Assembly (NCBI GenBank): GCA_001970855.1
Contig: LSSN01005995.1
Span: forward strand, 1 to 15,758
From: Smittium culicis
Taxonomy: Eukaryota > Kickxellomycota > Harpellomycetes > Harpellales > Legeriomycetaceae
Direction of reading: 5' to 3'
DNA: 15,758 nt
Part shown: piece after piece, positions 9,768-15,758 of the stretch
How the letters are laid out: the number at the start of each line of letters is the position of its first letter
Numbering within the stretch: position 1 is the stretch's first letter
Position numbers and translations under genes: made by a program
Notes under the pieces: model-generated
Told to the model about the DNA's origin: nothing
Database searches by the model: none
What the model saw: the letters and a program-made list of their open reading frames with translations, nothing else

Positions 9768-10432
9768 GGGAAATTAGTTATGTGTGGACGCATTAGGCGC
9801 ATAATTCCACTATTCAATGCGCATATCCCCCTTTTATTTTTTTTTGCCTTCATTTAAAAAAAACTCACAAGAAGCATATCAGGAAAACAAAAAGATGGCC
9901 ATATTTAACGAGTGCAGGTTGACTTGCAGCCTCTCGAAAATAAGTGGCTCCACTCTACTCTTTCCTGATAAAAAACGAAAAATCAGCTGTTTTAATCCTT
10001 TGTCTTTTTCCTGTTGAAAACAAAATTTCTTTTCTACTTAGTTGCAAGACCTCAAATTCCTCACCCATTTTCATCTCCCCCCTTTTTTTTTTTTTTATCA
10101 TTTCTACTTCTTATAGAAAACTTGTTTTTAATTTAACCCCTTTTAGTATGCCAAAGACTGTTTTGGCACCCTATTTCTAGCAAATTAGAACAATAAATTA
10201 TCAGTCTTTTCAAAAATCAAAGATTTATTGGTTTATTATTAACTAGCAGCAAATAGTTAACTAACTTTAACCAAATAGCGAATAATTTTCTTGGACTTTT
10301 TTAAAGAGACAATAGATATGAATGGATTAATTTTGTATAGATAAAAGTTTTCAGGAAAAATATTCAAACACCTCATACAGCGTTTCGCCTATTGGACAGA
10401 AACCCATCTCCCCCCCAAATAAATTTCGCCTA
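9768..10432. other. Spacer, no gene recognised
   Basis: AT-rich with poly-T/poly-A runs and a C-rich plus strand. A 41-codon ATG ORF at 9895-10017 (begins MAIFNECRLTCSLSKIS) is too short to support. The 11-mer tttcgcctatt occurs twice, starting at 10383 and 10424 (41 bp apart); I see no function. A minus-strand frame here continues the relic to its right with several stops. Confidence 0.35.
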
Positions 10433-10663
10433 TTAACTCTCATAATAGCCACTCATCTGGAGCCAATTGCTCCTACGAAACATATCTAGCCTATCAGAAT
10501 CAGTATCTATATTTAGCTCAACCAAGCATATAATTTCTCGTCAGTGATTGGCGCAATCTGCACTTTATATCCTGATCGTCTTGCCTTTCTTGTGCGAAAA
10601 ATTCGTCCAATTAAAACTCCCTAAATGTTCCGGCACAAAATACTCAAATCTGACTTTCAATCC
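10433..10663 (-). pseudogene. Coding-like relic with a strong 3' splice signal, unknown protein
   Basis: On the minus strand an acceptor-like tract of two ten-T runs ending in TTAG (AG at 10665-10664) is followed at once by a coding-like segment, GLKVRFEYFVPEHLGSFNWT through KGKTIRI, then TAA (10567-10565). A second frame overlaps it and continues RSGYKVQIAPITDEKLYAWL to a TAA at 10515-10513. The first frame then resumes with LNIDTDSDRLDMFRRSNWLQ and ends at 10435-10433. Two compensating shifts would give a single peptide of about 75 residues. No upstream exon is evident. It looks like the 3' exon of a decayed gene, or a live gene with unrecognised introns. I do not know the family. Confidence 0.33.
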
Positions 10664-11332
10664 CTAAAAAAAAAAGGATAAAAAAAAAAAGAAAACTCTG
10701 TACAAAATACTTAACTAAAACTACAGTCTTTCAAAATGAAATTCGCAAAATATCATTACTAGTAATATTAGCGTGTTAATGAGGAATATAAAATTTTGTA
10801 TAGCTCGATATCTAAGCCCAATTTTCGTTAATTTGTTTTCTTCAAAACATATTTTCGAGCTAACCATTCATCCCTCCCAACTTATACTTAGTTGTAATAG
10901 ACAAAAGCACTCTATAATAATATAATTTACTGTGTCTAGTTTAGCAAGTTCACTGGTTTGTTAAATATATTTCCTCGTTCAATAGGCCTTTTTACACGCT
11001 ATATAAAAGTAACTAAAACCGGTCTAATTAATATACTCTGGCAATAATTCAAAATTTATTGCTGCATTTATCAACGCCTAACAATTAAAGTATCCAAAAT
11101 TATCTTACTCTGCTCATTTCAATATCAATTCTTATAAACCCAAATGTATTCATTTCTTCAATATCAAGTTTTATATTATCGCCAAAAAAAGTATAAAGAT
11201 TATATGTTAAATATCAGTTTCTGATCACTCTTTCACACTATCCTCTTTCCGCTTTTAATTCACATCCCCATAAATTCTTCCATATTTATATCTCTATTAC
11301 CAAATACTTTATGTTATTCTAAATAATCGTCT
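10664..11332. other. Spacer, 3' flank of the peptidase gene
   Basis: AT-rich, without a supportable gene. A minus-strand stretch near 10820-10880 (GRDEWLARKYVLKKTN then stop) is coding-like for 16 codons only. An AATAAA hexamer on the minus strand near 11055, some 275 nt past the peptidase stop, is a weak polyadenylation candidate. Confidence 0.3.
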
Positions 11333-12799
11333 CTACTCTTGATCTGCAAGAACGTATGCCCACACTGCCATAGCTACCGCGTTTTTCCTTAGCTGGTGCT
11401 TGTCCAGTGCCTCCATCCTATCCGCTGCTGTATGGTGGAACCGGAAGTACCCCTCATACCCTCCCTCCTCTAATGGTGAATTCCCCGTATACTTGTCTAG
11501 ACTTACAAACGCCCCACACGGAACTCCTGCGTTACACAGCCCCGAAATGTCTGCCGCTGGCGGTGTCTCTGATTTTGTAATGTTTCCGCCCCCAACACTC
11601 CAGAGGTACCTCTTGCCCAGCTCTGACATCCTTGACACCGTCCCCTCCGATGCCATAACTAACATGCCCCATGGATCAAAGTTTCCTGCGTCTGATTCCA
11701 TTGCAAACACGTGCTTGTCTATCTCGCCCCTGTGTGCCTCTACATACGCTGCTGATCCCCTACCATTATACTCCTCGTTATTCCACAACAATACCCTTAC
11801 CGTACGTCTAGGCCGGAAAGGCAGCCTTGATAGAATTTTAACCACGTGGTACGACGCAAATGCTCCTCCCCCGTCGTCTATTGCCCCAACCCCGACATCC
11901 CAAGAATCAAAATGTCCACTCAACAACACTATCTCCTCTGGCAGCTCAGAACCTTTAAGCTCAATCACAACGTTGCTACTTACTTTTGCCCTCTCTATAT
12001 ACTCCGGGTTCATCACTATCTTTACCCTAGGCATTACGAACTTATTTGCATTACGCATTCCCGGATTCTTTTGTGCCGCCATGTACCTAGCATACATCCT
12101 TTGCATTAGTTTAGAATCCTCAATACTTATTGCTGCTCCGGGAATAGACGCTGGCTTCATAGCTCCCGCATGTGGAGTCACTAGCGAGTAGCCTGTAATT
12201 GACTGTACTAGCACCCCAACAGCACCGTACTTTTCTGCTTCCACTGCCCCAAACTGTCGATATTTCGTATTGTAGCTATACCTCACAAAATCTTTGCAGA
12301 ATAGAACGATTTTCCCCCTGATCTTTGCACTCCCCAACTCTTCCAACTCCTCAAACGTCTTAACTGGAAGCACTTCCGCCTCGATCCCCTCAGGACCCGT
12401 ACCGACTGACAGCCCAAGCCCGAGCATCGGAATACTCATCACCAGTGGGTACCGCGTCGGCACATATAACTCCACGCGCTCCTCGTTCCTATTCCAGATA
12501 TCCACTGTTACCGGCTCCGTCCATGCATCCAGTTCGCTATGGTTCTTCGCATCTGAAAGCACCCATTCCACCGACCTGTCGTACTGCACATGCCCAGTCA
12601 TGCGATGTCCATACAAATCCGTCATCTCTGCCAGATCATCCCATACGCCTGTATCGTTTGCATTTCCCGCATTGTCGAGCAGCAAATTGACCATATTCGC
12701 CCCATTCGTCCTCACGTTCTTCCCTACATACTGGCTGCTAGTCAATGCAGCAATCTCTGACCCGAAAATCGCTAGATTTACCAACTCTGTTAGCTTCAT
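11333..12799 (-). CDS. CPQ: Carboxypeptidase Q-like M28 zinc metallopeptidase
   Basis: Predicted di-zinc exopeptidase of the M28 family, closest by eye to carboxypeptidase Q (plasma glutamate carboxypeptidase), which hydrolyses dipeptides. The 488 codons run from ATG 12799 to a TAG at 11335-11333. All expected catalytic residues are present: H296 and D298 in GHFDSWDVG, bridging D308 in GAIDDGGG, general base E342 and ligand E343 in WNNEEYNG, D370 in MESDAG, and H456 in FRFHHTAADRM. A protease-associated-type insert fits residues about 120-260 (GKIVLF, GAVEAEKYGAVGVLVQS). The protein begins at the point matching NLAVYG of animal CPQ, so the usual signal peptide and about 40 residues are missing. 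The in-frame codons upstream of the ATG are open to a TAA near 12862, and a GCTAAC branch-like site plus a TTTTGGCCAG acceptor lies there (AG at 12818-12817). A 5' exon is therefore likely. Composition is near 50% GC against roughly 30% or less in the flanks. Confidence 0.9.
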   Translation of the reverse strand: MKLTELVNLAIFGSEIAALTSSQYVGKNVRTNGANMVNLLLDNAGNANDTGVWDDLAEMTDLYGHRMTGHVQYDRSVEWVLSDAKNHSELDAWTEPVTVDIWNRNEERVELYVPTRYPLVMSIPMLGLGLSVGTGPEGIEAEVLPVKTFEELEELGSAKIRGKIVLFCKDFVRYSYNTKYRQFGAVEAEKYGAVGVLVQSITGYSLVTPHAGAMKPASIPGAAISIEDSKLMQRMYARYMAAQKNPGMRNANKFVMPRVKIVMNPEYIERAKVSSNVVIELKGSELPEEIVLLSGHFDSWDVGVGAIDDGGGAFASYHVVKILSRLPFRPRRTVRVLLWNNEEYNGRGSAAYVEAHRGEIDKHVFAMESDAGNFDPWGMLVMASEGTVSRMSELGKRYLWSVGGGNITKSETPPAADISGLCNAGVPCGAFVSLDKYTGNSPLEEGGYEGYFRFHHTAADRMEALDKHQLRKNAVAMAVWAYVLADQE

Positions 12800-12816
12800 T
12801 ATTAAATTTCTCGCAA

Positions 12817-12862
12817 CTGGCCAAAAGTTAAAAAAAATATATATATATTGCTGTTAGCAAAA
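12817..12862 (-). other. Candidate 3' end of an intron upstream of the peptidase
   Basis: On the minus strand TGCTAAC (a good fungal branch site) is followed by an AT/T-rich tract including eight T and then TTTTGGCCAG, just before the codons leading into the peptidase ATG. Splicing there would add a few residues in frame (phase 1 needed upstream). I could not find a donor with matching phase and a signal-peptide-like exon within the next 200 bases. A short ATG ORF (MIEKKIFLEEYILKK) lies there but ends at a GTTAAT donor in the wrong phase. Confidence 0.4.
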
Positions 12863-12981
12863 AAAACTAAAGTTTAAAATTAACTAAAAGTTTCTTTAAT
12901 ATATATTCCTCCAAAAAAATTTTTTTTTCAATCATTTATTAGTATTTGACAGCAAACAATTTAATGTTTGTGTTTTACTTT

Positions 12982-13177
12982 AACCATTTCCCGTTCAATA
13001 CTCTTTGAATCGATTAATTTTATTATTCATCTAAGATTAGTAAGCAAGTTTATTATTTACTGTTTTTTTTTCAATGTACCGATATTTCTTAAGTCTTCTG
13101 ATTTATGCTATTATTATTGAAGGTAGTTGGCTATATTTGATAGATCAAAAATAGTCTATCGCTCGTGAAAGTGTTAA
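12982..13177. repeat. Diverged direct repeat, copy A
   Basis: Pairs with 13296-13480. The best-matching core is aagtcttctgatttatgcta (13091 onward) against aagtcttgggatttatgcta (13392), followed in both by a shared ttggctatatttgataga and a tcaaaa/ccaaaa tract, then related gtctatcgctcgtgaaagtg and gtctaccgtccgggaacggg. By eye the core is roughly 80% identical over about 90 bp, weaker on the left with small indels. No terminal inverted repeats or target duplications are evident. Confidence 0.75.
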
Positions 13178-13295
13178 TTGGGAGAGCAACTCTTTTCCAG
13201 ATTTAAATCGGATATTATCAATAATCTCCATAAACTCCGCAATCTATCAATTATGGGAGCAATTTTTTCTTTTTTTTGCGGGAAAATAGCTTTTG

Positions 13296-13480
13296 AACCC
13301 TTTCTTGTCGAACGCCCTTTAAAAAAATTAATTTTATGATTTATTAATAAGCACATTATTTGATGTTTTTTAAAATATACCAATACCTCTAAAGTCTTGG
13401 GATTTATGCTATTTTTATTGAATACAATTGGCTATATTTGATAGACCAAAAAATTGTCTACCGTCCGGGAACGGGCTAAT
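13296..13480. repeat. Diverged direct repeat, copy B
   Basis: Second copy, about 300 bp to the right of copy A and in the same orientation. Between the copies lies unrelated sequence (13178-13295) without a gene. A minus-strand 69-codon ORF (13174-13383) spans the edge and is judged fortuitous. The pair may be remains of a tandem duplication or of two copies of an AT-rich repeat family. Confidence 0.75.
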
Positions 13481-14005
13481 AAATTCGTCGTTGATTAATC
13501 CATTTTTGTTGCTAAAATTATCATTATATTCTAAGCTTTTGTAATCTGGTTCTGCTATTGCCCAATCACCATTTTATACCTCAAATATAGCATAACAATA
13601 TCTCGAAAAAAATATAAATTTCGTATTTGTAAAATCAACTCGATATGATTTTATTGCTGCCTTGCCGATAATTTCGCTCCTAATTTAACTTGCTTCTACT
13701 TTTTGAAACATAAAAAATGTTGTTTAACTAAACAGAATAGCAAAATTTTTATGTATCCATATTATCCGACGTACTAGTAGCTCTATACTCTATAATGGCA
13801 ATTTGACCAGAAGGCTAAGTTAGCTTGTAATTCGTCTCATAACCATAGTCAGATTCGGCCTTTTACCTCACCCCGCCCCTCATAATAAGAAAAACTTACT
13901 TTAGGATACCTTAACACTTTATTATCTTTAATTAAATAAATGAAAACTTATAATTATTATGCGCATTATCAGATACAACTATGTTGCTTCAGAGTTTAAT
14001 ACATG
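13481..14005. other. Spacer beyond the retroelement, nothing recognised
   Basis: AT-rich DNA with one short C-rich patch (cctcaccccgcccctc near 13866). No ORF, RNA or clear terminal repeat is seen. The 3' non-coding end of the DIRS-like element, if preserved, should fall here, but I could not identify its inverted terminal or complementary region. Confidence 0.35.
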
Positions 14006-15279
14006 TTAAGTCAAATTTTCTCTTTTTTTGCGTGATAACTTATAGTACGTATCAAATATTCCTCTGCTTGCACAAAACCCTTGGGCAATAACATCATTGT
14101 AATGTTGCACCTGATATAGTAGCACGTGTATATCCAAGTTATCTTGCCTTTGGTACTTTTGCATTAGGTGGTAAAGACATAAGATAAATAAGATTTTTTT
14201 TTTGTACTTGCTAATACGCTGTGTTCCAATATTGGTAGTGTGATCCTTGAGAATCCTGAAAACATAGGATGTGGTATTCCCTTCAATTTAAGAATGTGGA
14301 TTTATGCGTGGTGTTTCCGTTTTCCGCTTTTTGTAAGCCTTATAGATTTCAACCGAACATATTTTCTTGTCGCAGTGTGCATTAATTACAGAAACCTTTT
14401 CGATCAACATACCATTACATTTCTCCTCTAGCCCTACTATGACGAACTTGATATACTCCTTTGTTACTGATCTATTGATTTCATCAATCCTTTCAATGTC
14501 ACTTGGCCTCATAAAGCCACAGATGGCGATGATCCAAAGTATTTTTGCTTTCAAATAGTACCTTGACATTCTGAAGTTGGTTTCAAGCTTACTGATGCAT
14601 TCAATGATTGAACTGATGCCATAGAGCGGATTTTCGAATGATTTGACGTTTAATGAAGAGGTTTCTTTGAGATACTCTTTCATTAGTGGATCGTCACAGA
14701 TGAAGCTCAGCCACTGTTTAAATTAAGGATGGTGGACTTGTAGTTCTTGGATGCTCCTAGTCTCCAGTTTAGCGTCTTAGGTTGAATTTCTAGATAGTTT
14801 ATAAATTCAATGGCTGCTACGTTTTCTATGGAGATTGAAGAGTTGGAAATCCACAGTATAAACTTGTTCTTCGGGTTCAAATATTTTTTCTGCTTGGTCT
14901 TAACGCGAGTGTTGTCGAGTATCAATTTTTTAGCCTGGCCATCTAAACCTGCTTCCTGATACCTTGCACGCATAACCGCCAAGTCGTAAGCGACCATGTC
15001 TAGTTGCGCATTGTCGCTGATTTTACGTTTCTCGGATCTGGGATGACTGCTGACGGATGAATCTTGATTGGCGGTGCAATTGACAGGCCCTTCAGGTCCG
15101 GATACCACGGGGCTAATCTCCAGAACGGCGTGATCAGAGTCGCTGTGATCCTCTCCTGACGGATCTTCTGGATGGTGCGCTGGATCAGATTCCACGGCCG
15201 ACACATGTATAGATTCGTCCACACGGTCCAACTGTGGTTGAATGCATTCGTCCTGGCTGCTTGGGGGCAGTATTTCCAA
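14006..15279 (-). pseudogene. DIRS-type tyrosine recombinase, decayed
   Basis: Remains of the integrase-replacing tyrosine recombinase of a DIRS-like retrotransposon. The N-terminal part (ending 14707) includes ENVAAIEFINYLEIQPKTLN, a core-binding-type segment. The catalytic part (14683-14288) has GFMRPSDIERID, matching the first catalytic Arg (codon at 14507-14509). Past a TAA at 14290-14288 the same frame yields GTQRISKY and finally FDTYYKLSR with the expected nucleophile Tyr, ending at 14006. Damage: a frameshift near 14722 (FKQWLSFICDDPLMKEYLKE continues in another frame), the 14288 stop, and a middle stretch (VPKARxLGYTRATISGATLQ) legible only in another frame and carrying a stop, implying indels near the A10 run at 14192-14201 and near 14100. 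Its 5' part overlaps the RNase H region in a different frame. Confidence 0.75.
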
Positions 15280-15660
15280 AACACAAATTTGTTCAGTTTG
15301 TGATTGGTTTTGCTCGCAAACATGTCGATATCGTGAGGACCAAAGTATTTTTGAATTCTATGAAACAATTTTTCCGATATCGACCATTCGGTCTGCATAG
15401 TAAGCCGAGATAAGGCGTCTTCCGGGTTCACAATGAATGGTACGTACTGGATCTGTATTCTAGTACCATAGCTTATGCAGTGTCTCCACATCAGCTCCGA
15501 TATTTCGAGAAGATTGGTTGATCTGGTTCCTCACTGATTCTTTATATAGCTGATTGAGGTATTGTTGTCGAAATATAAAAGCACGCTCCTACCCTTTATC
15601 TGAAGCATCTTATAGCCTTGTATATTTATAGTAGTTCCTTGGAATTGACAATAAGGTTTG
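15000..15660 (-). pseudogene. RNase H domain of a DIRS-like retrotransposon, decayed
   Basis: On the minus strand, upstream of and overlapping the recombinase. Recognisable order: LIVNSKELL (conserved Glu region), GRSVLLYFDNNTSISYIKNQ (acidic active-site segment), then YVPFIVNPEDALSRL, FGPHDIDMFASKTNHKLNKF, and WRLAPWYPDLKGL, the usual tail of DIRS/Ngaro-type RNase H proteins. Disruptions: TAA at 15628-15626, a frameshift near 15598, and TGA at 15533-15531 where a Gly codon is expected after KNQ. From the Met at 15491 the frame is intact to 15000. A reverse transcriptase domain should lie farther to the right; I do not see it before the window ends. Confidence 0.75.
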
Positions 15661-15758
15661 ACTGTGTGTCAAGATCTGGTTTATAAGAGTGCAAGGCAAG
15701 TGAAGTCAAAAGTTGTATTTACTATAAAGATATTTATTTATTACTTATTAGAAAGTAT

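Larger units (their letters stand above)
14006..15758 (-). mobile_element. Degenerate DIRS-like (tyrosine-recombinase) retrotransposon, right end outside window
   Basis: RNase H followed by a tyrosine recombinase on one strand in overlapping frames is diagnostic of the DIRS order; no DDE integrase or LTR is present. The 14700-15500 part is richer in GC than the flanks, as expected for imported coding DNA that has not fully drifted to host composition. At least six disruptions show that it is dead. Sequence from 15661 to 15758 is AT-rich, and its identity (RT remnant or another junction) is unclear. Confidence 0.75.

Noticed and set aside
9593..9853. 86-codon minus-strand ORF, and the 94-codon minus-strand ORF at 9286-9570
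   Set aside because: The plus strand of the same stretch shows the more protein-like segments, and both minus ORFs include homopolymer-encoded runs.
11400..12857. Long plus-strand ORFs (263, 187, 87 and 81 codons) opposite the peptidase
   Set aside because: They are antisense shadows of a gene with clear catalytic motifs; long mirror frames arise from its GC-rich codon bias.
12880..12935. Short minus-strand ATG ORF as the missing first exon of the peptidase
   Set aside because: It is charged rather than signal-peptide-like, and its GTTAAT donor has the wrong phase for the 12818-12817 acceptor.
13174..13383. 69-codon minus-strand ORF between the direct repeats
   Set aside because: Overlaps non-coding repeat copies with indels; no coding signature.

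Overview
The window looks like nuclear DNA of an AT-rich early-diverging fungus. The grounds are short introns with polypyrimidine acceptors, eukaryotic protein families, a DIRS-type tyrosine-recombinase retroelement and AT-rich spacers full of homopolymer runs. A Kickxellomycotina-type gut fungus (Harpellales) is my best guess, but this is inference and no marker gene settles it. I find no bacterial operons, CRISPR arrays, rRNA or convincing tRNA.

Layout. 1-840: a small cysteine-rich plus-strand coding region, interrupted in frame by a TAG-TGA pair and a TAA; it is either spliced or dead. 840-3360: AT-rich spacer with a few weak ORFs. 3368-8502 (minus): a very large divergent SAPS-domain protein (regulatory subunit family of Sit4/PP6-type phosphatases). 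It has two exons joined by a 128-nt intron and a predicted length of 1668 aa. 8428-9100: strongly strand-asymmetric DNA, open on both strands. 9350-9770 (plus) and 10430-10665 (minus): coding-like segments broken between frames, probably gene relics. 11333-12799 (minus): an M28-family carboxypeptidase Q-like zinc metallopeptidase with all catalytic residues. It is much more GC-rich than its surroundings and probably lacks its first exon as read here. 12982-13480: a diverged direct repeat of about 190 bp. 14006-15660 (minus): a decayed DIRS-like retrotransposon with RNase H and tyrosine recombinase parts.

The two solid genes do not form a pathway. One is a phosphatase-targeting scaffold and the other a (usually secreted or lysosomal) dipeptidase. 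The rest is mobile-element debris, relics and spacer. I did not find a convincing new multi-gene system. The most distinctive signals are the symmetric cysteine insertion in the SAPS protein, the GC-rich peptidase island with its missing N-terminus, and the interrupted cysteine-rich gene at the left edge.
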